This document shows positions 34,561 to 43,635 of a DNA stretch of 64,000 nucleotides, in pieces. Source of the stretch: Muricauda sp. SCSIO 65647. GTDB lineage: Bacteria > Bacteroidota > Bacteroidia > Flavobacteriales > Flavobacteriaceae. Below the pieces are notes generated by a model, which made no database searches, was not told where the DNA came from, and saw only the letters and a list, made by a program, of their open reading frames with translations. Where the stretch lies: positions 2,921,501 through 2,985,500 of the forward strand of contig NZ_CP091037.1 in assembly GCF_021534965.1 (NCBI RefSeq), written 5' to 3'. Position 1 is the first letter of the stretch, and every line of letters starts with the position of its first letter. Both the position numbers and the translations under genes were made by a program.

Positions 34561-36435
34561 ATGGCTGAAGAGAAAAAAACTGCTGAGGTGGCAGAGACCA
34601 CCGAGGCAAAACAAAACGCTGACCAGACAACTTCAACGGTCACTGAAAAACCAGATCAGACAAAAGAAGAAACTCCCAAACAAGATCCTAAGGAATACTT
34701 GGAAAATTTCGATTGGGACAAGTATGAAGATGGTATCGAAAGGGTCGATGACAAAAAACTAAAGGAGTTCGAGAAGCTTGTCGAAGAAAATTTTGTTGAT
34801 ACGGCCGATGAGGAGGTAGTCGAAGGCACTGTGGTGCACATGACCGATCGAGAGGCCATTATTGATATCAATGCCAAGTCAGAAGGTGTCATCTCGTTGA
34901 ATGAGTTCCGCTACAACCCCGATTTGAAGGTCGGTGACAAGGTAGAGGTGCTTATCGATATACGGGAAGATAAGACCGGCCAATTGGTGCTTTCGCACAG
35001 AAAGGCCAGAACCATTAAAGCCTGGGACAGAATAAACGATGCCCACGACAAAGAAGAAATTGTACAAGGGTATGTGAAATGCCGTACCAAGGGAGGTATG
35101 ATCGTTGATGTTTTTGGTATAGAGGCATTCTTGCCCGGTTCACAGATCGATGTAAAGCCGATTCGCGATTATGACCAATATGTTGGCAAGAACATGGAAT
35201 TCAAAGTGGTCAAGATCAACCACGAGTTCAAGAATGTGGTCGTTTCGCACAAAGCATTGATCGAGGCCGACATAGAAGAACAGAAGAAGGAAATTATCAG
35301 CCAATTAGAGAAAGGCCAGGTTCTCGAAGGAGTTGTGAAAAACATCACTTCGTACGGAGTCTTTATCGATTTGGGCGGTGTTGATGGATTGATCCATATT
35401 ACCGACCTTTCTTGGAGTAGGATCAACCACCCGAATGAGGTTGTTGAATTGGATGAGAAACTTAATGTGGTCATTCTTGACTTTGATGACAACAAATCAA
35501 GAATACAGTTAGGTCTCAAGCAACTCGAGAAACATCCATGGGATGCCCTAGGTGATGAAATCAAGGTCGGTGACAAGGTGAAGGGTAAAGTCGTGGTCAT
35601 TGCCGATTACGGTGCATTCATCGAGGTGGCCGAAGGTGTTGAGGGCTTGATCCACGTTTCTGAAATGTCATGGTCAACCCATTTGAGATCGGCCCAAGAC
35701 TTTGTGAAAGTAAGTGATGAGGTCGAGGCCGTGGTTTTGACACTTGATAGGGAAGATCGAAAAATGTCTTTGGGCATGAAGCAATTGACCCCAGACCCAT
35801 GGACTGATATTACATCAAAATACCCGGTCGGTTCACGACACAAGGGCATCATTCGAAACTTTACCAATTTTGGGGTATTTGTCGAGCTTGAAGAAGGTAT
35901 CGATGGGCTTATCTATATCTCAGACCTTTCTTGGACCAAGAAAATAAAGCATCCTTCAGAGTTTGTGAACGTGGGGGAAAACATTGAGGTCGAGGTACTG
36001 GAACTTGATGTGGAAGGAAGAAAATTGAGCCTTGGCCACAAGCAGACCACAGAAAACCCATGGGACAAGTATGCCGAAGAGTTCGCTGAAGGCACGGTAC
36101 ACAAAGCAAAAATTACCGAGATTGTCGACAAAGGTGCGACCATCGACTTCAACGATGACATTACGGCATTCGTACCACAGCGCCATATGGAAAAAGAAGA
36201 TGGCAAAAAACTGGGCAAAGGCGAAGAGGTAGAATTCAAAATCATCGAATTCAATAAAGACTTCAAGCGTGTTGTCGCCAGTCATACCGCCATTTTTAGG
36301 GAGCAAGAAGAGCGTAATATCAAAGCAGCCAAAAAGAAAATGGCCGCTTCGCAAGAAGATGCACCCACCATTGGCGATGCCAATGCCCAATTGCAGAAGT
36401 TAAAAGAGAAGATGGAGGCCGAAAACAAAAAATAG
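34561..36435 (+). CDS. rpsA: 30S ribosomal protein S1
   Basis: From the ATG at 34561 the protein has 624 residues, beginning MAEEKKTAEVAETTEAKQN with an acidic, low-complexity lead of ~80 residues. Six S1/OB-fold RNA-binding repeats follow; clear cores are GVIKNITSYGVFIDLGGVDG-like blocks at roughly residues 255, 340, 430 and 515. S1 binds mRNA on the small subunit, important in Bacteroidota where Shine-Dalgarno pairing is not used. The in-frame extension to 34495 lies in the leader and is rejected. Confidence 0.95.
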   Translation: MAEEKKTAEVAETTEAKQNADQTTSTVTEKPDQTKEETPKQDPKEYLENFDWDKYEDGIERVDDKKLKEFEKLVEENFVDTADEEVVEGTVVHMTDREAIIDINAKSEGVISLNEFRYNPDLKVGDKVEVLIDIREDKTGQLVLSHRKARTIKAWDRINDAHDKEEIVQGYVKCRTKGGMIVDVFGIEAFLPGSQIDVKPIRDYDQYVGKNMEFKVVKINHEFKNVVVSHKALIEADIEEQKKEIISQLEKGQVLEGVVKNITSYGVFIDLGGVDGLIHITDLSWSRINHPNEVVELDEKLNVVILDFDDNKSRIQLGLKQLEKHPWDALGDEIKVGDKVKGKVVVIADYGAFIEVAEGVEGLIHVSEMSWSTHLRSAQDFVKVSDEVEAVVLTLDREDRKMSLGMKQLTPDPWTDITSKYPVGSRHKGIIRNFTNFGVFVELEEGIDGLIYISDLSWTKKIKHPSEFVNVGENIEVEVLELDVEGRKLSLGHKQTTENPWDKYAEEFAEGTVHKAKITEIVDKGATIDFNDDITAFVPQRHMEKEDGKKLGKGEEVEFKIIEFNKDFKRVVASHTAIFREQEERNIKAAKKKMAASQEDAPTIGDANAQLQKLKEKMEAENKK

Positions 36436-36456
36436 GCGGTCCATTGTGAGATACGT

Positions 36457-36486
36457 AAAGCCCCGGCCCATGGTCGGGGCTTTTTT
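36457..36486 (+). terminator. Intrinsic terminator after rpsA
   Basis: AAAGCCCCG pairs with CGGGGCTTT around a 9-base loop and is followed by TTTTTT. It separates rpsA from the pyrR operon. Confidence 0.8.
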
Positions 36487-36512
36487 GTACCCAACGATTT
36501 TAAAGAAATGTG

Positions 36513-36520
36513 TACTTTTG
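36513..36520 (+). promoter_or_regulatory. Minus-7 element of the pyrR operon
   Basis: TACTTTTG matches TAnnTTTG and lies 27 bases before the pyrR ATG, so the untranslated leader would be only ~20 bases. No good upstream TTTG box is seen at the expected distance. Confidence 0.45.
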
Positions 36521-36547
36521 TCAAACAAACGAGCCAGTGCATAGCCC

Positions 36548-37087
36548 ATGAGTCAGAGAGTGCTGCTTTCCTCTAAAGAAATCCACATAATTCTTCACCG
36601 TCTGGCTTGCCAATTATTGGAAAACCATCTCGATTTCAGTAATACCGTACTTATCGGCATACAACCACGTGGTGTGTTTTTGGCCGAACGGTTGGCCAAA
36701 ATTTTGAAGGAGGAGTACGGTGTTGAAAGTATTAAGCTTGGTTCGTTGGATATCACTTTTTATAGGGATGATTTCAGAAGGGGCGACAAAATTCTGGAAG
36801 CCAATAAGACCAAGATCGATTTTTTGGTCGAGAACAAAAAGGTGGTCTTCATCGATGATGTGCTTTACACTGGTCGTAGTATCAGGGCCGCACTGACCGC
36901 CATTCAATCGTTTGGAAGGCCACAAGAGATAGAATTGTTGACATTGATAGATCGACGGTTCAGTAGACATTTGCCCATACAGCCCAATTATCGGGGTAGG
37001 CAGGTCGATGCCATCAATAACGAAAAAGTAAAGGTCATGTGGAAGGAAAACGATGGTAAAGATGTGATTTATCTAGTAAACAAGTAA
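36548..37087 (+). CDS. pyrR: PyrR-type bifunctional pyr operon regulator / uracil phosphoribosyltransferase
   Basis: A 179-residue phosphoribosyltransferase with the PRPP-binding loop VVFIDDVLYTGRSIRAAL, the GIQPRGVFLAERL block and LIDRRFSRHLPIQPNY, which is specific to the PyrR group. In Firmicutes PyrR binds the pyr mRNA at an attenuator; it also makes UMP from uracil and PRPP. Here the leader seems too short for such an attenuator, so salvage may be its main role (inferred). pyrB starts 4 bases downstream. Confidence 0.92.
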   Translation: MSQRVLLSSKEIHIILHRLACQLLENHLDFSNTVLIGIQPRGVFLAERLAKILKEEYGVESIKLGSLDITFYRDDFRRGDKILEANKTKIDFLVENKKVVFIDDVLYTGRSIRAALTAIQSFGRPQEIELLTLIDRRFSRHLPIQPNYRGRQVDAINNEKVKVMWKENDGKDVIYLVNK

Positions 37088-37091
37088 TGAA

Positions 37092-38018
37092 ATGAGCGAG
37101 TTGAGCGTCAACCACTTACTGGGGATAAAATATCTGAACGGAAAAGATATCGACCTCATTTTTGAGACCGCTGATCACTTTAAAGAGGTCATCAACCGTT
37201 CGATAAAGAAAGTTCCCACGCTTCGTGACATTACCATTGCCAATATTTTTTTCGAGAGCAGTACCCGAACCAAACTTTCATTCGAGTTGGCCGAAAAACG
37301 TCTATCGGCAGATGTCATCAATTTCTCGGCTTCGCAATCATCGGTAAAAAAAGGGGAAACCTTGATCGATACCGTAAACAACATTCTTTCCATGAAAGTC
37401 GATATGGTGGTCATGCGGCATCCGAATCCGGGGGCAGGTATCTTTTTATCCAAACATGTCAAGGCCTCTATTGTCAATGCCGGTGACGGTGCACACGAAC
37501 ACCCGACGCAGGCATTGTTGGACTCGTATTCCATTCGTGAAAAACTGGGCAGTGTAGCTGGCAAGAACATAGTTATTGTCGGAGATATATTGCATTCACG
37601 TGTGGCCCTATCGAACATTTTTGCCCTTAAACTTCAAGGTGCAAATGTTAAGGTGTGTGGCCCAAAAACATTGATTCCAAGGCATATAGAGTCGTTGGGT
37701 GTAGAAGTGGAAACCGATCTTCTCAAAGCACTTGAGTGGTGCGATGTAGCCAATATGTTGCGTATACAGAACGAACGCATGGAGGTCAGCTACTTTCCAT
37801 CAACCAGGGAATACACACAACAATTCGGAGTGAACAAAGCGATTTTAGATCGATTGAACAAACAAATTGTGATCATGCACCCTGGCCCAATCAATAGGGG
37901 TGTTGAAATCACAAGTGATGTGGCAGATTCGAACCAATCCATTATTTTAGAACAAGTAGAAAATGGGGTGGCAATTCGTATGGCGGTGATTTATTTGTTG
38001 GCCTCTAAAATTAAATGA
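37092..38018 (+). CDS. pyrB: Aspartate carbamoyltransferase, catalytic subunit
   Basis: A 308-residue enzyme, the normal length. Motifs are FFESSTRTKLSFELAEKRL (carbamoyl-phosphate binding STRT), HEHPTQALLDSYS, GDILHSRVALSN and MHPGPINRGVEI. It carries out the committed step of pyrimidine synthesis, forming N-carbamoylaspartate. No regulatory pyrI gene is adjacent. It sits between pyrR and a small conserved gene starting one base after its stop. Confidence 0.95.
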   Translation: MSELSVNHLLGIKYLNGKDIDLIFETADHFKEVINRSIKKVPTLRDITIANIFFESSTRTKLSFELAEKRLSADVINFSASQSSVKKGETLIDTVNNILSMKVDMVVMRHPNPGAGIFLSKHVKASIVNAGDGAHEHPTQALLDSYSIREKLGSVAGKNIVIVGDILHSRVALSNIFALKLQGANVKVCGPKTLIPRHIESLGVEVETDLLKALEWCDVANMLRIQNERMEVSYFPSTREYTQQFGVNKAILDRLNKQIVIMHPGPINRGVEITSDVADSNQSIILEQVENGVAIRMAVIYLLASKIK

Positions 38019-38019
38019 C

Positions 38020-38352
38020 ATGATCTTTGACAAAGATGGCACCACGACTATCGTCTTTCAAGAGAAGATTTCGCTCAAAAAATTCATGGATAACCTCAAT
38101 AAGGCCTATCCAAGCTTAAAACATGATAATATAATTGTAAACCTTTTTTCTTTTTCAAAACTTACGGCCAATGATATTCTTGAGTTTCTGGAGCTATCGA
38201 ACAACCATAAGAAGATGAACAAATCATTTGTTTTGGTCACCGGCAAGGTTTCTTATGATGAGGTGCCCGATGAGATCAGTGTGGTACCGACCGTTCAAGA
38301 GGCCAAAGATCTTATTGAAATGGAAGAAATTGAGCGTGATTTAGATCTATGA
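38020..38352 (+). CDS. Small conserved protein between pyrB and rnz
   Basis: A 110-residue protein without signal or membrane segment (start MIFDKDGTTTIVFQEKISLK). The alternating pattern, with VLVTGKVSYDEVPDEISVV and an acidic C-terminus (EMEEIERDLDL), suggests a small alpha/beta fold somewhat like a STAS domain, but I cannot assign a family. It begins one base after pyrB and its TGA overlaps the ATG of rnz (ATGA), so it belongs to the same transcript. It should not be called ribonuclease Z despite its neighbour. Confidence 0.8.
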   Translation: MIFDKDGTTTIVFQEKISLKKFMDNLNKAYPSLKHDNIIVNLFSFSKLTANDILEFLELSNNHKKMNKSFVLVTGKVSYDEVPDEISVVPTVQEAKDLIEMEEIERDLDL

Positions 38353-39257
38353 GATTGCACATTCTCGGTTGTTATTCCGCTACTCCCAGAACACTTACCA
38401 ACCCGACTTCACAGGTACTTGAAATTCGTAACCGTCTCTTTTTGATCGATTGTGGAGAAGGTACCCAAGTACAGCTTAGAAAGAACAAAATCAAGTTTTC
38501 CCGTATCGACCATATATTTATCTCACATCTTCATGGAGATCATTTTTTTGGACTTCCAGGGCTGATTTCGACCTATCGCCTTCTAGGTAGAGAGAAAGAA
38601 CTCCACATCTATGGCCCAAAGGGTATTAAGGAAGCCATCACATTGCTCATGAAGTTAGGGGATTCATGGACCAATTATCCCCTTCATTTTCATGAACTGT
38701 CGTCAAAAGACGCTGAATTGATCTTTGAAGATGAAGTTGTTACCGTAGAAACAATTCCGTTAAAACATCGAATCTATGCCAACGGTTTTTTGTTTCGTGA
38801 GAAACCCGCACCACGTAAGTTGAATATTGAGGCGGTGCGAGAGCACAAGATTGACAAAAGCCAATTCAACTTGATTAAATCGGGAAGGGACGCCCTTACC
38901 ATTACCGGAGAAAAAATCGCCAATGAGCTATTGACCTTAGACCCTGAACCACCCAAAAGCTTTGCTTTTTGCAGTGATACCGTTTATGATGAATCTTTGG
39001 TCCGCTATATTGAGAACGTCGATTATTTGTACCACGAATCCACTTTTTTGGAATCTGAAGAGCACCTATGCCAAAAAACCAAGCATTCCACGGCCGGCCA
39101 AGCAGCAAAAATTGCCAAATTGGCCAAGGTCGACACCTTGATATTGGGTCATTATTCAACCCGCTATAAATCACTTGATCTATTCAAGAAAGAGGCAGAG
39201 CGGTTCTTTGATAAGGTCGAACTCGCCGATGATGGCAAAGTATTCGATTTTTCATGA
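38349..39257 (+). CDS. rnz: Ribonuclease Z (tRNA 3'-end endonuclease)
   Basis: A 302-residue metallo-beta-lactamase-fold enzyme with HLHGDHFFGLPG (HxHxDH zinc motif), SDTVYDESL (metal-binding Asp), the exosite-like arm and HSTAGQAAKIAKLA near the C-terminus. It removes 3' trailers of tRNA precursors. Its start overlaps the small upstream gene by 4 bases, and the unit pyrR-pyrB-small gene-rnz is tightly packed. Confidence 0.94.
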   Translation: MRLHILGCYSATPRTLTNPTSQVLEIRNRLFLIDCGEGTQVQLRKNKIKFSRIDHIFISHLHGDHFFGLPGLISTYRLLGREKELHIYGPKGIKEAITLLMKLGDSWTNYPLHFHELSSKDAELIFEDEVVTVETIPLKHRIYANGFLFREKPAPRKLNIEAVREHKIDKSQFNLIKSGRDALTITGEKIANELLTLDPEPPKSFAFCSDTVYDESLVRYIENVDYLYHESTFLESEEHLCQKTKHSTAGQAAKIAKLAKVDTLILGHYSTRYKSLDLFKKEAERFFDKVELADDGKVFDFS

Positions 39258-39335
39258 TGTATTGGGCAATAAATACCCCACATTCCTTTATCTTCTGCCC
39301 TCTTTTACTGAAATTTGTTTGAAACTGATACGGCT

Positions 39336-39983
39336 ATGCAAAAAGATCTGAGCGGTTATCGAAAAGCATACGGAAAAAGTGAATTGGTAGAGACCAATGT
39401 ACCTGACAATCCCCTGCAATTGTTCCAAACGTGGTTTTATGAGGTTGAGGCCGCTGAAACCGTAGACGAACCCAATGCCATGACGATTTCTACCATTGGG
39501 TTTGATGGTTTTCCAAAAGGCCGTGTGGTCTTGATGAAAAAATTCACCTATGAGGGCTTTATTTTTTATACGAATTACAACAGTGAGAAGGGTAGGGCGA
39601 TAGCGAAAAATCCGGCGGTGTGCCTTTCCTTTTTTTGGCCCAATCTTGAACGTCAGGTCGTTATCAAGGGCTATGCCGAGAAAATTGCCGAAAACCTTTC
39701 CGATGGTTATTTTGAAAGCCGCCCACGTGGCAGTCAATTAGGGGCAGTGGTCTCGAACCAGAGCGAGGTGATCGTTTCCCGTGAGGTCTTGGAAAAGGAA
39801 ATGGCGCAACTTGAACAGAAGTTCGAAGGCAAGGAAATCGAGCGGCCAAAATATTGGGGCGGTTATTTGGTTCGCCCGATATCCATGGAATTCTGGCAGG
39901 GTAGGCCCAATAGATTGCACGACAGAATTCGATATGCCCTGCAAGAAGACTATGATTGGAAGATTGAACGCTTGGCGCCATAA
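39336..39983 (+). CDS. pdxH: Pyridoxamine 5'-phosphate oxidase
   Basis: From the ATG at 39336 the protein has 215 residues. It shows the FMN-binding and substrate motifs KGRVVLMKKFTYEGFIFYTN, NSEKGRAIAKNP and the C-terminal WGGYLVRPISMEFWQGRPNR followed by LHDRIRY. The enzyme oxidises pyridoxamine or pyridoxine phosphate to pyridoxal phosphate. A TTG-initiated extension from 39315 is less likely because homologues begin MQKDLSGYRKAY-like. sixA follows 78 bases later. Confidence 0.94.
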   Translation: MQKDLSGYRKAYGKSELVETNVPDNPLQLFQTWFYEVEAAETVDEPNAMTISTIGFDGFPKGRVVLMKKFTYEGFIFYTNYNSEKGRAIAKNPAVCLSFFWPNLERQVVIKGYAEKIAENLSDGYFESRPRGSQLGAVVSNQSEVIVSREVLEKEMAQLEQKFEGKEIERPKYWGGYLVRPISMEFWQGRPNRLHDRIRYALQEDYDWKIERLAP

Positions 39984-40061
39984 ATTTTGATCATCAAAGA
40001 TCACATGCCTATGCGGTGCACAGTTGAAGCATGACCATTGAAAAGCAATAAAAAAGAACAC

Positions 40062-40547
40062 ATGAAACGAGTGATATTGGTAAGGCATGGTAAATCGTCG
40101 TGGAAATATGATGTAGCAGATAGGGATAGGCCATTGCAAGAACGTGGAATCAACGATGCACATCTGGTTTCCAAAAAGTTTGAAAATGAAAAGTTAAAAA
40201 TTGACTTTGCCTTTTCGAGCCCTGCAAACAGGGCTTTGCACACGGCCATGATTTTTTTGAGAAACTTGAAATACAATTTGAAGCACTTTCGAGTAGATGA
40301 AAACCTTTATGATTTTTCAGGCTCTGGAGTGCAGTCGCATATACAATCCCTTGATGACAACATCAGCACGGTAATGGTCTTTGGCCATAATTATGCCTTT
40401 ACAAACTTGGCCAATACTTGGGGCGATCAATATATTGAGAACGTGACCACCTCAGGTTTGGTACAGGTTAGATTCGATGAGGGGAACTGGAAATCAATTG
40501 CCAAAGGAAAAACGGAGCAAGTGATTTTTCCAAGGCATTTAAAATAG
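40062..40547 (+). CDS. sixA: SixA-type histidine phosphatase family protein
   Basis: A 161-residue protein with the RHG motif near the N-terminus (VILVRHGKSSW), the second Arg/Glu region (FAFSSPANRALHTAMIF) and a late catalytic His (VMVFGHNYAFTNLANTW). This is the SixA subfamily of phosphohistidine phosphatases. E. coli SixA dephosphorylates phosphocarrier histidines; here no such partner is adjacent and it precedes ppk1. Start chosen at 40062, where the motif begins after five residues. Confidence 0.88.
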   Translation: MKRVILVRHGKSSWKYDVADRDRPLQERGINDAHLVSKKFENEKLKIDFAFSSPANRALHTAMIFLRNLKYNLKHFRVDENLYDFSGSGVQSHIQSLDDNISTVMVFGHNYAFTNLANTWGDQYIENVTTSGLVQVRFDEGNWKSIAKGKTEQVIFPRHLK

Positions 40548-40647
40548 TGGTTATTGTTGGTTTGAACAGCGAACATGGGGCACCGCGCATACAGTATCAT
40601 TGAACTTGAAACCTGAAACAACAAAAGCACAGAAGCAAAACAATAGC

Positions 40648-42729
40648 ATGGCAAAACCAAAAAACGAGTACGTAAACAGAGAGATCAGTTGGCTGCACTT
40701 CAACGAAAGGGTACTTCAAGAAAGTGCCGATGAAAATGTGCCGTTGATCGAAAGATTAAGGTTTTTGGGAATTTTCAGCAATAATCTTGACGAATTCTTC
40801 AAAGTGCGCTACGCAACTGTCAAACGTATCGTTGATGCGGGTAAAAAGGGGAAAAGTGTACTTGGGGGCGAGAGAGCTAAGGATCTTTTGGAAGAGATCA
40901 CCAAAATTGTGATAGCCCAACAGTCAAAAAGCATCAAGATTTTGAAGCAAGTTGAAAAAGAGCTTGAAAATCAAAATATCTTCATTGTTGACGAGAAAGG
41001 GGTAACCGAGGATCAGGCAGCCTTCATCAAAGACTACTTTCAGAAAGAGGTGGGACCCGAGTTGATGATCATTATTCTCAATGATGTGACCCAGTTTCCG
41101 GTATTAAAGGACACGGCGGCTTATTTGGCCGTGAAAATGGTTTTACAAAGCGAGACCGGGGGCCTTTTGAAAAAACGAAACGAGCTGCAATATGCGCTTA
41201 TTGAGATTCCGAAAGGAATCGATCGTTTTGTGGTGCTTCCCAAGAAAGATGGCAAAGATTATATCATCATTCTTGATGACCTGATAAGGTTTTGTCTTGA
41301 CAACATCTTTACGATGTTCGACCATGGGTCGATATCGGCCCATATGATCAAGATTACCCGTGATGCAGAACTCGATATTGACAATGACCTGAGCAAGAGC
41401 TTTATTGAAAAGATATCTTCAAGTGTCCGGCACCGAAAGATCAGCGACCCTGTTAGGTTTGTATATGATAAGAGCATAGAAAGGGACACGCTGCGTTATC
41501 TCAAAGAGAAAATGGGAATTCAAGAGAATGATAGTGTAATACCCGGGGGGAGGTACCATAACAGAAGAGATTACATGGGCTTTCCGAGTTTGGGACGAAC
41601 CGATCTTTTATATGAAAAAATAAAAGCACTACCGGTAAAGGGACTGAGTTTTGAAGGAAGCCTCTTTGAAAGTATTGCCAAGAAAGATTATTTGCAATAT
41701 GCGCCTTATCATACGTTTTTTTACGTCGTAAAATTCTTAAAAGAAGCTGCTCTTGACCCAAAAGTGCGCACGATCAAAATAACGGTGTATCGTCTGGCAA
41801 ATGACTCACAGGTCGCTGCTGCATTGATCAATGCGGCCAAGAATGGCAAGCAGGTTACCGTACAGATTGAATTACAGGCCCGTTTCGATGAACAGGCCAA
41901 TATTGAATATGCGAACCAGTTGCAAGAAGAGGGTGTCAATCTGATTTTTGGCATACCTGGCCTGAAAGTGCATAGCAAGACCTGTCTTATCGAGCGCGAA
42001 GAAGGTTCGGGCATCAAAAGGTACGGTTTCATCAGTACAGGAAATTTCAACGAGGCAACTGCCCGTATTTATACCGATTACACGCTGTTTACCGCAAACG
42101 ATGCCATTTTAAAAGAGCTGAACAAAGTGTTCGGTTTCTTTGAGACCTCTTATAAAATAAATAAATACAAACACTTGATCGTTTCGCCCCACTATACAAT
42201 AAATGTCTTCAACAAACTCATAGACAATGAGATTGCCAATGCACTAGTGGGCAAAGAAGCGTATATCAAGATCAAGATGAACAGCTTTACCTCTTATGAG
42301 ATGGTCGATAAATTGTATGAGGCCAGTAGGGCCGGAGTGAAGATCCAATTGATCATCAGGGGCATTTGTTGCTTGATACCTGGTGTAGAAGGCATGAGTG
42401 AGAATATTGAGGCCATCAGTGTGGTCGATAAGTTTCTAGAGCACCCAAGACTGTTCATTTTTGCCAATGACGGAAATCCCAAAGTTTATATTTCTTCCGC
42501 AGATTGGATGACCCGCAATCTCGTTTATCGTGTAGAGGTAGGCTGCCCGATTTATGATGAGGACATCAAGCAAGAACTTATAGACACCTTTGAAATCAGC
42601 TGGAGCGATAATGTAAAGGCCAGGGTCTTCTCAAAAGATCAAGACAATGCATATCGAAATGGCGATGGCCCCAAAGTACGGTCTCAATTCGCCCTCTATG
42701 ATTATTATGTGAAAAAATTGGATTCTTAA
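40648..42729 (+). CDS. ppk1: Polyphosphate kinase 1
   Basis: A 693-residue enzyme, the usual PPK1 length. The N-terminal block NREISWLHFNERVLQES, the phospholipase D-like half with the phosphorylated His in LKVHSKTCLI, and a second half ending in HPRLFIFANDG and SADWMTRNL are all clear. It polymerises ATP gamma-phosphates into polyphosphate. The ATG at 40648 fits family N-termini; a longer frame to 40600 is unlikely. It is followed by ppx and preceded by sixA. Confidence 0.95.
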   Translation: MAKPKNEYVNREISWLHFNERVLQESADENVPLIERLRFLGIFSNNLDEFFKVRYATVKRIVDAGKKGKSVLGGERAKDLLEEITKIVIAQQSKSIKILKQVEKELENQNIFIVDEKGVTEDQAAFIKDYFQKEVGPELMIIILNDVTQFPVLKDTAAYLAVKMVLQSETGGLLKKRNELQYALIEIPKGIDRFVVLPKKDGKDYIIILDDLIRFCLDNIFTMFDHGSISAHMIKITRDAELDIDNDLSKSFIEKISSSVRHRKISDPVRFVYDKSIERDTLRYLKEKMGIQENDSVIPGGRYHNRRDYMGFPSLGRTDLLYEKIKALPVKGLSFEGSLFESIAKKDYLQYAPYHTFFYVVKFLKEAALDPKVRTIKITVYRLANDSQVAAALINAAKNGKQVTVQIELQARFDEQANIEYANQLQEEGVNLIFGIPGLKVHSKTCLIEREEGSGIKRYGFISTGNFNEATARIYTDYTLFTANDAILKELNKVFGFFETSYKINKYKHLIVSPHYTINVFNKLIDNEIANALVGKEAYIKIKMNSFTSYEMVDKLYEASRAGVKIQLIIRGICCLIPGVEGMSENIEAISVVDKFLEHPRLFIFANDGNPKVYISSADWMTRNLVYRVEVGCPIYDEDIKQELIDTFEISWSDNVKARVFSKDQDNAYRNGDGPKVRSQFALYDYYVKKLDS

Positions 42730-42740
42730 ATTGACAACAC

Positions 42741-43628
42741 GTGGTCGTTCGTAAACTTGCTGCCATTGATATCGGGTCGAATGCTATTCGATTATTGATT
42801 CATAACGTAATCGAAGAAAAGGGAAAAAAGGCCCAGTTTAAAAAAAACGCACTCATTAGGGTGCCCATACGCTTGGGGGAGGACTCTTTTACCATTGGTG
42901 AGATTTCCGATAAAAATAGTAACAGACTCATCAAGGCGATGCAAGCGTTCAAGTTGTTAATGGAAGTACATGGGGTAGAAAAGTACATGGCCTGTGCCAC
43001 CTCGGCCATACGGGAAGCCAACAATGGCCAAGAAGTGGTCGCAAAGGTACTGGCTGAGTCTGATGTCGAAATCGAAGTTATCGACGGTAAAAAAGAAGCA
43101 TCCATCATTGCTTCGACCGATTTAAAGAACCTGATGCAAGGCGATGCCACCTATTTGTATGTCGATGTGGGGGGAGGTAGTACTGAGTTCACGTTGTTTT
43201 CAAGAGGAAAAGTATTGGTCTCGAAATCATTTAAGATCGGAACGGTGCGTTTGCTCAACAACTTGGTCAATGATACCATTTGGATGCAGATCAAAGAATG
43301 GGTCATCACCCATACCAGAGAACATCAAAAAGTGGAAATCATCGGTTCAGGGGGCAATATCAACAAATTGCATAAAATGTCAGGCCGAAAACAGGGGCAG
43401 CCCTTGTCATATATTTGGCTCAATGCCCAATATCATTTTTTGGAGAGTATGGATTACGATGACCGTGTCTCTGAACTCGGGCTGAATACCGATAGGGCCG
43501 ATGTCATTGTACCAGCGACACGAATATTTTTATCGGCTGCCAAATGGAGCGGTGCCAAGAAAATACATGTGCCGCAGATAGGTCTTTCTGATGGGATCAT
43601 CAAAACATTGTACTATCGTGAAAGCTGA
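42741..43628 (+). CDS. ppx: Ppx/GppA-family exopolyphosphatase
   Basis: A 295-residue protein with the ASKHA fold: AAIDIGSNAIRLLIHN (phosphate 1), CATSAIREANNG, and YLYVDVGGGSTEFTLF. It consists of the two-domain core only; the C-terminal HD-like half of E. coli Ppx is absent, as in short Ppx forms. It starts with GTG (42741) 11 bases after ppk1. It should hydrolyse terminal phosphates of polyphosphate, opposing ppk1; pppGpp hydrolysis is an alternative. Confidence 0.9.
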   Translation: MVVRKLAAIDIGSNAIRLLIHNVIEEKGKKAQFKKNALIRVPIRLGEDSFTIGEISDKNSNRLIKAMQAFKLLMEVHGVEKYMACATSAIREANNGQEVVAKVLAESDVEIEVIDGKKEASIIASTDLKNLMQGDATYLYVDVGGGSTEFTLFSRGKVLVSKSFKIGTVRLLNNLVNDTIWMQIKEWVITHTREHQKVEIIGSGGNINKLHKMSGRKQGQPLSYIWLNAQYHFLESMDYDDRVSELGLNTDRADVIVPATRIFLSAAKWSGAKKIHVPQIGLSDGIIKTLYYRES

Positions 43629-43635
43629 CACGGCA

